Below the pieces are notes generated by a model, which was given only the letters and a program-made list of their open reading frames with translations, made no database searches and had not been told where the DNA came from. 59,051 bases of DNA, taken from contig NZ_JAKXMK010000051.1 in the NCBI RefSeq assembly GCF_022524485.1, positions 1 to 59,051 of the forward strand. Reading direction: 5' to 3'. Each line of letters begins with the position of its first letter. Position 1 is the first letter of the stretch. The stretch is from Pseudonocardia alaniniphila. Its GTDB lineage: Bacteria; Actinomycetota; Actinomycetes; Mycobacteriales; Pseudonocardiaceae. Below, piece by piece: positions 17,647-26,120 of this stretch. The position numbers and the translations under genes are program-made.

Positions 17647-19971
17647 ATGGCATCGAAGATCCCCGGCGCGGACGAGTTCACCAGCCGCCCCCTCCCGCGC
17701 GCGGAGCTGCTGGCGCAGATCTCGGCCACGCTGCCGCTGCACCAGATCGACGACGAGCAGGCCGAGCAGGTCGACGCCCTGACCTACGAGGTCGTCCGGC
17801 ACCGGCTCTGGGCGATCACCCAGGAGATGGGGGAGACCCTGCAGCGGATGTCCGGCTCGCACGTCGTCACGGAGTCGAACGACTTCAACTTCTCCATCTG
17901 CGACGAGCTCGGGGAGCAGGTACAGGTCGGCACGTACAACATCGGCCTCATCGGCTCCATGGACCTGGCCATCACCTGGACGCTGCGCCACCGCAGTGAC
18001 AACCCGGGCATCGCCGAGGGCGACATGTTCCTGTGCAACGACCCGTGGATCGGCGGCGGGCTGCACCAGAACGACGCGGCGATCCTGGCTCCGATCTTCC
18101 ACGAGGGCGAGCTCTTCGGGTGGACGACGGCGATCGCCCACCAGGTCGACCTGGGCGGACCGCGCCCGGGTTCGTTCAGCCCCTCCGCCCAGGACGTGTT
18201 CGGTGAGGCGCTCCCCACCCCACCGATCAAGGTCGTCCGGGGCGGTGTGCTGCAGCGCGACGTCGCTGATGCCTGGGTGCGCCGGTCGCGGCTCCCTCAC
18301 CTCGTAGGGCTGGACCTGCGGGCGAAGGTCGCGGCCAACAAGAACGCGGCCGATCAGATCCTCCGGCTGATCGGCAGGTACGGCGCCGACACCGTCAAGG
18401 CCGTGATGCGCCGCATGATGGACGACGCCGAGCGTCGCCTGCGGGCCAAGCTCGCGACACTTCCCGAGGGCACCTGGACCGCGGTGGGTTACCAGGAGCA
18501 GTCGCAGACCGGGGACCGCGGTCTGCACGCCATCAAGGTGGCGATGTCGAAGGAGCGCGACCGGCTAGTCTTCGACTTCCGCGGGACCGCCGGGCAGACC
18601 GGCATCATCAACTGCCCCTTTCCGGGGCTGCGGGCCGGAATCGTGTTCACCGTGCTGCCGCTGCTGGCGGGCGACATCCCGTGGGCAGCAGGCGGTCTCA
18701 TGCGCTGCTTCGAGATCGTCACCGACGAGGACACGATCACCAACGCCTCGTTCCCGGCAGCGGTGGGCAAGGGCCCCTTCGGCCCCGCCTGGGGCGCCGG
18801 CAACCTCGTCGCCGAAGTGCTGGCCAAGATGCTGGACGCCGAACCCGCACACCGCACCGACGTGCAGTCGATCTGCAACGGCACCACCGACCTGTGCGTG
18901 GTCTCCGGAGTGGACGTCCGCGGCGGCGCCAGCCAGGGGTTCGTCTCACCCGTCTTCGACGTCATGGCCGGCGGCTACGGCGCCCAGGTGCACCACGACG
19001 GCGTCGACACCGGCGGCAGGCTGATCATCCCCTCCGCGCGTGCCCCCGACGTCGAGATGACCGAGTACCTGTACCCGCTCGTCGCCCTGTGGCGGCGGGA
19101 GCAGACCGACTCCGGCGGGCCCGGTCGGCAGCGGGGCGGGATGAGCGGCTCGGTCTGCTACGTGCAGCACCCGGACCAGGCCGGGACGATGTCGCTGGTG
19201 GTCTCCGGCACGGGCAAGGTCGCCAACCAGAACGTCGGGCTGGCCGGGGGTTACCCGGGCAACTCCCAGCTCGACCTGGTCGTGCGCGGCATCGACGTGC
19301 CCCAGCTCGCCGGGGCGACTGCCATCCCCGCAGACCTGGACGAGCTCGGCGGCGCGGTCGAGGTCCTGCCGTGCGAGGGGGAGTCGACCCTCGGTGCCGG
19401 CGACGCACTGTTCCTGCACTGGCAGGCGGGCGGCGGCTACGGCGATCCGCTGCTGCGCCCCGCCGGGAGCGTGCGCGACGACGTGCTCCAGGTCCGCGTC
19501 TCGGCCGAGGCAGCGCGGGACGTCTACGGCGTCGTCCTGCGGGACGACGGCGAGGTCGACGTGACCGCGACCGAGGAGACACGCGAGGAGCTTCGCCGCC
19601 GCCGCGCCACCGGCGCGGGCTTGCCCGATACGCCACTCAGGCCGATCGCCGCGCCGGACCTGACCGGGGCCCGCCGACTCGACGACAACCTCGCCGTCCG
19701 GGAGTCGTCGGAGGGGAGAACCGTCGTGTGCGCCCAGTGCGGTGCGGAACACGGCCCTCTCGCCGGGGGAGCCTTCGCGTCCGCGCTGGCCCGCCGCGAC
19801 GGCACCCCGGCCGAAGCCGGCCCTCACATCTGGCACGATCCGTCGGTCTACGTCGACGCGGACGTCGTCTTCCGGCAGCTGTTCTGCCCGGGCTGCCTGA
19901 CCGCCGTGCACTCCCGCGTCGTCCCCGTCGACCACCCGCTGCCCGACGACGACTACCGGAGCTGGACGTGA
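17647..19971 (+). CDS. HyuB/AcxB-type subunit fused to an acetone-carboxylase-gamma-like zinc domain
   Basis: A 774-residue fusion. Residues up to about 580 form the hydantoinase B family, with SGSHVVTESNDFNFSICDE, FLCNDPWIGGGLHQNDAA, FRGTAGQTGIINCPFPGLRA and the ending DALFLHWQAGGGYGDPL. Ordinary HyuB proteins end there. Here an extra segment follows, with two Cys pairs: CAQC (Cys695, Cys698) and CPGC (Cys747, Cys750), near AEAGPHIWHDPSVYVDADVV. This resembles the metal-binding gamma subunit of acetone carboxylase. I chose ATG 17647 because GAGGA precedes it; GTG 17632 is an alternative. The fusion suggests an ATP-dependent ketone carboxylase rather than a hydantoinase. Confidence 0.85.
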   Translation: MASKIPGADEFTSRPLPRAELLAQISATLPLHQIDDEQAEQVDALTYEVVRHRLWAITQEMGETLQRMSGSHVVTESNDFNFSICDELGEQVQVGTYNIGLIGSMDLAITWTLRHRSDNPGIAEGDMFLCNDPWIGGGLHQNDAAILAPIFHEGELFGWTTAIAHQVDLGGPRPGSFSPSAQDVFGEALPTPPIKVVRGGVLQRDVADAWVRRSRLPHLVGLDLRAKVAANKNAADQILRLIGRYGADTVKAVMRRMMDDAERRLRAKLATLPEGTWTAVGYQEQSQTGDRGLHAIKVAMSKERDRLVFDFRGTAGQTGIINCPFPGLRAGIVFTVLPLLAGDIPWAAGGLMRCFEIVTDEDTITNASFPAAVGKGPFGPAWGAGNLVAEVLAKMLDAEPAHRTDVQSICNGTTDLCVVSGVDVRGGASQGFVSPVFDVMAGGYGAQVHHDGVDTGGRLIIPSARAPDVEMTEYLYPLVALWRREQTDSGGPGRQRGGMSGSVCYVQHPDQAGTMSLVVSGTGKVANQNVGLAGGYPGNSQLDLVVRGIDVPQLAGATAIPADLDELGGAVEVLPCEGESTLGAGDALFLHWQAGGGYGDPLLRPAGSVRDDVLQVRVSAEAARDVYGVVLRDDGEVDVTATEETREELRRRRATGAGLPDTPLRPIAAPDLTGARRLDDNLAVRESSEGRTVVCAQCGAEHGPLAGGAFASALARRDGTPAEAGPHIWHDPSVYVDADVVFRQLFCPGCLTAVHSRVVPVDHPLPDDDYRSWT

Positions 19972-20100
19972 CGGGCCCGCGTGCTCACCGGCAGGCGGAG
20001 GACGCAGGCCATGTCGGCGTCCTGATCGTCGGAGCCGGCGTAAACATGGGGCTACTTCCGGCACAGCTGGACGCTGCGGGGTGGACCTGGTCAACGACGT
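19968..20100 (+). pseudogene. FAD-binding oxidoreductase, N-terminal fragment
   Basis: Starts with a GTG overlapping the HyuB-like stop and reads HVGVLIVGAGVNMGLLPAQL. This is the dinucleotide-binding start of a flavoprotein (GxGxxG, with one residue disturbed), after which homology is lost. It was probably a further operon enzyme. Confidence 0.6.
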
Positions 20101-20197
20101 CGTCTGCCGTGGGGCACGGCGACGGGACCGGTAGCGCTCACGCAGGATCGGCTCCCGCCCCGACGCTCCTACTCCGGGCCATCCCTACCATGGTCCC

Positions 20198-20857
20198 GTG
20201 GTGAGGGCATCGAACTCCGCGTCGTCCGCTGCCGGTTCTAGCAGCCGCGACGTCATCCTGGACGCGGCTCGAACCCTCATCGCGAGTAAAGGCTACGACG
20301 GCATGGCCGTCTCGGACCTGTGCGCGGAGTCCGGGCTACCGGCCAGCTCGATCTACTACCATTTCGGGAACAAGCTCGGCGTCCTCGCCGCCCTGCTGGA
20401 ACGCACGTTCGACGAGCTGCACGCCTTGTTCCCGAATCCGTCCTCGTTCGACGGCCGGGAACCGATCGATCGCCTCGAGGCGTGGTTCACGGCGGCGTGC
20501 CGCTCGCTGGACCGGCGCCCGGACTACCTTCGTCTCCTACTGGCCGTCAGCGTCGGACCGCACAAGGACTCCGAGACGGTGCGCAGCACCGTGCGTCGCA
20601 TCCGCGACCACGCCCACGCGTCCTGGGTCGACGCCCTCACCCCCATCTTCGCGCCGGGTGGGGACGAGGACGGCAAGGTCCTCGTCGAGCAACTGGCTGT
20701 GCTCGGACGGGCGATGACCGACGGGTTGTCGGTGGCCCACAGCCTCGACGGCGCGACGTACAGCTCGCACGTCGCGCCGTTCATCTCGTTGATCCGCGGA
20801 CTGGCACAACAGCACGGCCGCGAGGAGGGAACGATTCCCGACGGCAAGGATCGGTGA
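20198..20857 (+). CDS. TetR-family transcriptional regulator
   Basis: A 219-residue protein with a TetR DNA-binding domain (SRDVILDAARTLIASKGYDG to GLPASSIYYHFGNKLGVLAA) and a C-terminal ligand domain. It starts at GTG 20198, with GTG 20201 as alternative. It closes the catabolic operon in the same orientation and probably regulates it. I see no dyad immediately in front of it. Confidence 0.88.
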   Translation: MVRASNSASSAAGSSSRDVILDAARTLIASKGYDGMAVSDLCAESGLPASSIYYHFGNKLGVLAALLERTFDELHALFPNPSSFDGREPIDRLEAWFTAACRSLDRRPDYLRLLLAVSVGPHKDSETVRSTVRRIRDHAHASWVDALTPIFAPGGDEDGKVLVEQLAVLGRAMTDGLSVAHSLDGATYSSHVAPFISLIRGLAQQHGREEGTIPDGKDR

Positions 20858-21036
20858 ATCCCTCCCCATGCCCCGCAGGGGGCCGCCGCGCGCCGCTTTC
20901 ATGGCCGCCAGGCTCGGTCAGCTGACCAGCGCCCGTAGCTCATCGCGGACGCCCGCGAACACGTCGAGGTTCCGCTCGACCCGGCCGATGGTGATCTGGC
21001 ACCCTTCATTCCTGAGGGTTTCACCTCAGCCGCTAT

Positions 21037-22080
21037 TCATCTCCCGTCCTCTGTCCGTTCCTCCCAGCTCCCACAGCCTTCGAACCCCTGCTTACGCCGA
21101 TGAGCGGACTGCGTGAGCCGGCTGGCGAGTGCTACGACGAGGTCCCGGAGCTCGTTCGGTCGTTCGATGACGAACGGCAGGTCCAGCGACGCGAGCACGG
21201 CCGGCAGCCAGTCGAGCCGTTCCACCCGCAGTTCGACGCGGGGCCAGTGCAAGGTGTCCGGGTCTGCGCTGATCAGCGGCGGTGACTCCGCCACGATCGC
21301 GATGCTGGCGGGAAGCCGGGTGCGGATCTGCTCGGCAGTCCCCTGGATCCGCAGAGTCACCTCGTGCCGGTACGGAGTGGTGGCGAGCCCCGTCAGGACC
21401 CGCTCCGCCGGGTCGAGTCCGTCGGGCGGGTCGAACGACCCGGGTAGGGTCCTCGCACTGGCGATGCGATCCAGCCGGAACGTCCGGTCTTCGCCGATCG
21501 CGGGATCGGCACCCGTCACGTACCACCTACCCGAGTGGGCGACGAGCCCGTACGGGTGCAGCGTGCGTTGGCTGCGCCGGCCGTCGACGGCGGTGTACCG
21601 AATCGAGACCGGCCGGTGGTGGCTCACCGCATCGGCGATCGAGAGCAGGACTGCGGTCTCCGGGGAGGTTGGCTTACCGGCTGGAGCTGTGAAGGCGATA
21701 GAGCCGAGCACGGCGTCGAGTCTGCGGCCGAGCCGCTCGGGCAGCACCCGCCGGATCTTCGCTGCTGCCGTCTCACTTGCCGTGCCCGTGGCCACCGCCA
21801 ATCCGGCTCGGCGCCCTGCGACCAGGCCGAGCAGCACGGCGAGCGCTTCGTCGTCGCTCAGCATGAGCGGAGGCATGCGGTAACCGGAGGCGAGCCGGTA
21901 GCCGCCGTAGCGGCCACGCACCGACTCGACGGGCACATCGAGGTCGATGAGGTGGTCGACGTAGCGCCGCACCGTGCGCTCGTCCACGTCGAGCCGGTCG
22001 GCGAGTTCGGCCCTGGTCCGGATTCCTCCCGATTGCAGGAGCTCCAGCAGGGTGAGCACGCGAGCAATGGGTCGGGACAT
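21037..22080 (-). CDS. HTH/WYL-domain transcriptional regulator
   Basis: A 347-residue regulator. The N-terminal winged helix (VLTLLELLQSGGIRTRAELA, then VDERTVRRYVDHLIDLDVPV) is of the DeoR/YafY type. A WYL domain follows in mid-protein (VSIRYTAVDGRRSQRTLHPY, then HSGRWYVTGAD, the YV of the ligand-binding cleft) and a C-terminal WCX-like region. It is divergent from a VOC-family gene. A 9-bp perfect dyad lies between them at 22100-22124, the expected operator position. Confidence 0.9.
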   Translation of the reverse strand: MSRPIARVLTLLELLQSGGIRTRAELADRLDVDERTVRRYVDHLIDLDVPVESVRGRYGGYRLASGYRMPPLMLSDDEALAVLLGLVAGRRAGLAVATGTASETAAAKIRRVLPERLGRRLDAVLGSIAFTAPAGKPTSPETAVLLSIADAVSHHRPVSIRYTAVDGRRSQRTLHPYGLVAHSGRWYVTGADPAIGEDRTFRLDRIASARTLPGSFDPPDGLDPAERVLTGLATTPYRHEVTLRIQGTAEQIRTRLPASIAIVAESPPLISADPDTLHWPRVELRVERLDWLPAVLASLDLPFVIERPNELRDLVVALASRLTQSAHRRKQGFEGCGSWEERTEDGR

Positions 22081-22099
22081 ATCGAGAAGTCTTCCGCAG

Positions 22100-22124
22100 A
22101 TACCGGGCGGGTTCTGCCCGGTAT
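22100..22124. promoter_or_regulatory. Operator between WYL regulator and VOC gene
   Basis: Perfect inverted repeat ATACCGGGC-N7-GCCCGGTAT centred 32 bp from the regulator start and 60 bp from the VOC gene. It is probably the WYL regulator's binding site controlling both genes. Confidence 0.65.
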
Positions 22125-22171
22125 ACGTCCTACCGTGCGGTCACAAGCACTGACCGATGAGGAGACAACCC

Positions 22172-22570
22172 ATGGAATTCGTCTCGATCCGCATCATCAC
22201 CGGCGATGTCGCCCGCCTCGTAGACTTCTACGAGCGCGCCACCGCAGTGCGGGCGAACTGGGCCAACGAGGACTTCGCCGAGCTCAGGACCGCCTCGGCC
22301 ACCCTCGCGATCGCCAGCACCCGCACCGTCCCCCTGTTGGCGCCCGGCTCCGCCCACCCGGCCGACAACCGCAGCATCATCATCGAGTTCCTCGTCGACG
22401 ACGTGGACAGCGTGCACCAGAACCTGACCGGCTTCGTGCAGGACTTCGTCAACGAACCCACCACGATGCCCTGGGGCAACCGCGCGCTCCTGTTCCGCGA
22501 CCCCGACGGCAACCTCGTCAACTTCTTCACCCCCGTCGCCCCAGCTGCCATCGAGAAGTTCGCTCGCTGA
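22172..22570 (+). CDS. VOC (glyoxalase/bleomycin-resistance fold) protein
   Basis: A 132-residue single VOC protein: EFVSIRIITGDVARLVDFYE at the start and MPWGNRALLFRDPDGNLVNFFTP near the end, the usual two beta-alpha-beta-beta-beta units. The family includes antibiotic-binding proteins and small dioxygenase-like enzymes. GAGGAG precedes ATG 22172. WYL/VOC divergent pairs are common in actinomycetes. The ligand is unknown. Confidence 0.85.
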   Translation: MEFVSIRIITGDVARLVDFYERATAVRANWANEDFAELRTASATLAIASTRTVPLLAPGSAHPADNRSIIIEFLVDDVDSVHQNLTGFVQDFVNEPTTMPWGNRALLFRDPDGNLVNFFTPVAPAAIEKFAR

Positions 22571-22579
22571 CAAGACCGC

Positions 22580-22741
22580 GCTGTTGGATGCGGTTTGGCT
22601 CGGGCCCGCCGACGATGCCACCGATCACCGCCGACCAGCCCCGCGCGGTGGTCGAGCGGCTGATCACGGCTGGGCACTGGCGACCCGGTGACCCGGTGAC
22701 CCGCGGATTCTGATCGTCACCGACGCCGGCTAGGACGTCAT
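22580..22741 (+). pseudogene. IS701-type transposase fragment
   Basis: Across two frames the text reads LLDAVWLGPADDAT, ITADQPRAVVERLITAGHWR, PGDP and ILIVTDAG(stop)DVM. This follows the DDE transposase stretch known from actinobacterial IS701-type elements (LD-VRLGP-DDAT, VVERLIAAGHWRPGDP-ILIV-DAGYD). A 1-nt slip, a duplicated GACCCGGT unit and a TAG in place of the Tyr codon show decay. No ends or target duplication are visible. Confidence 0.6.
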
Positions 22742-22781
22742 GACAACCTCACCCGGGGCGGAGTGGTGTGTGGGCGTCTCG

Positions 22782-23858
22782 TCATCCCGGCTGCAGCGCA
22801 CGGAACGCGTCGGTCCACGTGGTGTTCCGGCCGAGCTCGCCGTCGTCGGCGCGCTGCACGGTGAAGGGGCAGAACAGGCTGTTGAGCAACCACGGCACCG
22901 AGTCCGCTCCGAAGTCCTTCACGTTCGCCGCGCCTTGCACCGCCGCGTAGGTCGCCACCGCGAGCCGGCCGGTACCGCGGAACGTCTCGACCTGCTGCCG
23001 GAGGTAGTCCTCGTGCTGCGAGAACCACGGGTTCGACCGCAGGAACTCGTCCCACCGCCGTTGCGGGAACGGCCGGTCGAGGGCGCTCTTGATCTCCTCC
23101 CACACCAGTGTCGTCCGGGGGATCCCGTGCCGGTCGGCGTACCGAGCGGCCAGCCGGTCGCTCAGGTGGCGCTTCCAGAACTGGACCAGGGAGAACTCCG
23201 TGACCAGGAACGTCTGGTCGGGACGCAGCCGGGGCAGGATGTAGTCGAGGTAGTGCCGGTCGTCCTCCGGTGCCGACAGGTGCGGGTGGATGTCCACCCC
23301 GTCGAGGGCTGGCGTATCGCGCGTGAAGGTCATCCACCGGTCCGTCGCCGCCGAGCGCCCGCCGGGGCGGTCGAGGTGGTTCAGTGCTCCCATGTAGAGG
23401 CGGGTCCGGCAGGCGGGGCCGAACCGCATGTCGCGATATCCGATGACGTGCCGGGCGAGAGCTTCGTAGAAGGCGTTGAGGCGGCCGGTGTCCCGGTCCT
23501 CCTCGCGGGTCTCGAGGAACGGCTCGTTGCCGACGACGAGGATGTCGACCACGTCCATCACCAGGGGCAGCAGCGCGTCCACTCGCTGCACCTCGCGCGC
23601 GAACGCCTCGCTGCCGGGAACCGGCACGGGCCTATGGGTGTAGGGGAACTTCAGGGACAGCACCGTGCCGCGACCGCGCTCGGCGGCCGCGAGGACCAGG
23701 CGGAGCGGTGGCTGATCGACGAGGGATCCACCGTCCGCGTCGGTCATGGGCAGGAACGCCCGGAGCCAGGTCGCCGAGACAACGTCCATCTCGGCCAGGG
23801 TGAGAGGGCCCGGGTCACCGTTGATGTTCAGCCCGAGCGCGCCGTCCGAGTCGTTCAT
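22782..23858 (-). CDS. Clan GH-A-like TIM-barrel protein, possible glycoside hydrolase
   Basis: A 358-residue protein without signal peptide. VDILVVGNEPFLE places Glu112 in the Asn-Glu-Pro acid/base motif of clan GH-A. TFLVTEFSLVQFW places Glu221 where the nucleophile would lie, and GVDIHPHLSAPEDDRHYLDY resembles the strand before it. I know no named family that it clearly fits. The domain, the two Glu and the length support a retaining glycosidase or an inactive relative acting in the cytoplasm. Confidence 0.6.
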   Translation of the reverse strand: MNDSDGALGLNINGDPGPLTLAEMDVVSATWLRAFLPMTDADGGSLVDQPPLRLVLAAAERGRGTVLSLKFPYTHRPVPVPGSEAFAREVQRVDALLPLVMDVVDILVVGNEPFLETREEDRDTGRLNAFYEALARHVIGYRDMRFGPACRTRLYMGALNHLDRPGGRSAATDRWMTFTRDTPALDGVDIHPHLSAPEDDRHYLDYILPRLRPDQTFLVTEFSLVQFWKRHLSDRLAARYADRHGIPRTTLVWEEIKSALDRPFPQRRWDEFLRSNPWFSQHEDYLRQQVETFRGTGRLAVATYAAVQGAANVKDFGADSVPWLLNSLFCPFTVQRADDGELGRNTTWTDAFRALQPG

Positions 23859-23935
23859 GTCTCCCTTTCAGTGGTGTGATCCGGGCCGCGGGATGCAGCA
23901 GCCCGACGGAGGTCGGAGGTCGGAGGAGGTGCCCG

Positions 23936-24205
23936 TCAGGCGTCGGTCCACCTGCGGACGAGCGCGGCCTGGCCGTACTCGAAGGACGCCTGGGCCGCGC
24001 GGTTCGCGTAGACGAACAGCGGGTCCGCGGACGTGTCGTGAGCCAGCAGAAGGAACGGGGCGTCCACGTAGAGCCGGCGCGCCTCATCGGTGCCGGCAAC
24101 ACCCAGTGGCAGCAATGCCGCGCCGACGACGCGCTCGAAACTCAGCAATTCCGCACTCAGCAATTCCGCGAACGCAGCATCGATCTGCGACGGCAACGAC
24201 AGCAT
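23936..24205 (-). CDS. MEKHLA/PAS-like sensor domain protein, C-terminally short
   Basis: About 89 residues from ATG 24205. The segment RRLYVDAPFLLLAHDTSADP then LFVYANRAAQASFEYG is the MEKHLA/PAS-type core (H-T--DP-F-YAN-AA---FE). A normal MEKHLA protein continues for about 60 residues; here the frame ends soon after, with RRWTDA. A small direct repeat (caattccgca/ctcagcaattccgc) duplicates LLSAE in the N-terminal helix. It may be a truncated gene. Confidence 0.45.
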   Translation of the reverse strand: MLSLPSQIDAAFAELLSAELLSFERVVGAALLPLGVAGTDEARRLYVDAPFLLLAHDTSADPLFVYANRAAQASFEYGQAALVRRWTDA

Positions 24206-24311
24206 TTCACCCCCCGCACCCACCCGTGGAAATGCGCCAGAACGGGCAGTGATACCGGACGGAACCAACACCCATGGCGCCACGGCCGAACCAGTGCGCC
24301 GATCGGGCCTG

Positions 24312-24452
24312 CACCGAACTCGGCGTAGGCCCGATCGGCATCTCCAACATCCACCATGGTCGTCACACCGGCACCTTCGCCGGTGTGTATGTAACGCTCA
24401 CTATACACCGCGATCGCAGCTTTGCCGGTCAGGATCAGGAGGCGGGTCCCGT
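24312..24452 (-). repeat. Duplicated hydrolase promoter plus 5' end, arm 1
   Basis: On the minus strand it carries the 20-bp motif (24386-24405), a leader, then VTTMVDVGDADRAYAEFGAG. This is the start of the C-C hydrolase at 6069, after which homology stops. The upstream part (gctttgccggtcagga..ggaggcgggtcc) is also shared with the arm at 24919-25062, in opposite orientation. It is a promoter remnant or duplication without a complete gene. Confidence 0.7.
24386..24405 (-). promoter_or_regulatory. Shared catabolic promoter motif, copy 2
   Basis: Reads TATAGTGAGCGTTACATACA on the minus strand, identical to copy 1, ahead of a truncated hydrolase 5' end. Confidence 0.6.
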
Positions 24453-24918
24453 CCTGACCGGCTCGATCGGCATATCCGCCCGTTTCTCGGCGGTTACCAC
24501 GGCGACCGTCACCTCGCGGACGGCGCGCTCGAGCACATCGATGGTCTCGCCGAAGGTGTGGGCCGGCGCGCGGGCGATGGAGGCGAAGGTGTCACAGAGG
24601 CCGTTGCGTCCAGCGCGCCGGCGACCATGACCTCGAAGTGTGGGGCCTGAATGACCTCGGCCGGCACCAGGCTCAGGTTGTTGGTGTGGCCATTGCCTGG
24701 CGGGCCCAGCGATCAGGCCGTGCTCGATACCGCGGCCGGGTGTGTGCAGGGTCCGGTAGGACTTCGCGCCGCCGGCGCCGACACCGATCTCGAAGCGCCC
24801 GGTGGCCGGGTCCTAGCCGGCGAACAGGCCTTGTTCGGCGACCTCGATGCCGGCCTGGGCGACGGTGGCGGCCGGCCGGTGACCGAGCCTCGACCGGCGG
24901 CCATGGTCGAGACCTGCG
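24453..24918 (-). other. Unresolved coding debris between the two promoter copies
   Basis: The minus strand has high-GC3 pieces such as FEIGVGAGGAKSYRTLHTPG, GRGIEHGLIA, GNGHTNNLSLVPAEVIQAPH and VLERAVREVTVAVVTAEKR in different frames with an internal stop. They look like one decayed gene. I do not recognise the family. Confidence 0.35.
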
Positions 24919-25062
24919 GCTTGGACCCGCCTCCGGGTCCTGACCGCCAAAGCCGCGGTAGCGATGTATAGTGAGCGTTACATACATAAGGGGTGGAGGT
25001 GCCGGTGTGACGACCATGGTGGATGGTGGAGATGCCGACCTGGCCCACGCCGACGTCACCCG
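24919..25062 (+). repeat. Duplicated hydrolase promoter plus 5' end, arm 2
   Basis: Inverted copy of 24312-24452. It carries the 20-bp motif at 24967-24986, a GGGGTGGAGG ribosome site, then VTTMVDGGDADLAHAD before homology ends. The 25063-25403 stretch that follows holds no recognisable gene. Confidence 0.7.
24967..24986 (+). promoter_or_regulatory. Shared catabolic promoter motif, copy 3
   Basis: TATAGTGAGCGTTACATACA, identical to copies 1 and 2. It points toward the intact hydrolases at 25404 and 26250, which it may still drive. Confidence 0.6.
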
Positions 25063-25403
25063 CCCCGCCGACCTGTTCGCCAGGCACTGGCCGATACGCG
25101 TCCCGTCGGTGCGCTCGGGTGGCGTTGATCGCGGCGACCCGTGCAACCTGTCGATCGCGCTGTCGCCGGCTACGCCGCCGACAGCGGCCTCCGTTGGCTA
25201 TCCGTCGACTGTCGTCCTGCCGCCGAACACCCTCATCCGACCTCCGTCGAGGACGCCCATGCGGCCTCGCCTGGCTGGCCGCGCACGCCCATGAGCCCGG
25301 AGTCGACCCCTACGGCGAATCGCGCTCATCAGTGAGAGCGGCGGCGCGGGCCTGGTCGCAGGGACCGGACCACCGACCCGATCAGACGGCCTACCGAAGG
25401 AGT

Positions 25404-26120
25404 ATGACCATGTCAGGCAGCTCGACCACGTTCTTCCTGGTTCCCGGTGGCTACCAAGCCGGGTGGTCGTGGCAGCCGGTCGCTCGGCGGCTACGGGTTG
25501 CCGGTCACGATGCTCGGACATTGGATGTGCCCGGTCTTGCGGACGGCGACGACCGTACCGGCAGACACTTGTCTGAAGCCGTCGACCACGTCGTGGCGGA
25601 GGTCGAACGGCACGACCTGCACAACGTCGTGCTGGTCGGTCACAGCTGGGGCGGCTATCTCATCACGGGCGCCGCGCATCGGCTGACGGATCGCATCGCG
25701 AAGGTCATCTACTTCAACGCCCTCGTGCCGGCGCGCGGCGTAGCTCTCATCGATGAGAACCAGTCCTATTCTGCGATGCTGCACGCCCAGATCGAGGCAT
25801 CTCCCGACGGCAGCGTCGCCATCACACGTGACCAGATGCCTCTGCTGGCGCCCGAATGGGGCGAGCAGGCACGGCAACTGCTGTTCGAACTCCTGGTGCC
25901 TCAGCCGGGCGCCCACTTCACCGAACCGCTCGACGTGGATGACGTGACCACGCTTGGCGTACCGGTGGCATATGTTCTCAGCGAGAACGACCTCGTCCTG
26001 GCTCGGCCGGGTACCGAGTTCGCTGCGAGGCTCGGCCTGACTCCGGTGATGGTCCCGGGCGGCCACCAGTCGATGCTGACCTGTCCCGACCAGGTAGCGC
26101 AGGCACTGTTGGAATGCTGA
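25404..26120 (+). CDS. Alpha/beta hydrolase (salicylate-esterase/MenH-like)
   Basis: A 238-residue serine hydrolase starting MTMSGSSTTFFLVPGGYQAG. The triad is Ser81 (GHSWGG), Asp196 (SENDLV) and His221 (PGGHQSM). The FVLVPGG..GWSW..V and L--AGH opening is that of plant-type methyl-salicylate esterase-like proteins found in actinomycetes. AAGGAG lies 6 nt before ATG 25404. The next genes follow on the same strand. Substrate unknown. Confidence 0.85.
   Translation: MTMSGSSTTFFLVPGGYQAGWSWQPVARRLRVAGHDARTLDVPGLADGDDRTGRHLSEAVDHVVAEVERHDLHNVVLVGHSWGGYLITGAAHRLTDRIAKVIYFNALVPARGVALIDENQSYSAMLHAQIEASPDGSVAITRDQMPLLAPEWGEQARQLLFELLVPQPGAHFTEPLDVDDVTTLGVPVAYVLSENDLVLARPGTEFAARLGLTPVMVPGGHQSMLTCPDQVAQALLEC

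Noticed and set aside
13544..17653. A 4.1-kb open frame on the minus strand opposite the hydrolase, hydroxylase and hyuA genes
   Set aside because: It is the shadow of strongly GC3-biased genes on the plus strand; the composition is His/Arg/Gly-rich and matches no family, while the plus-strand genes have complete motifs.
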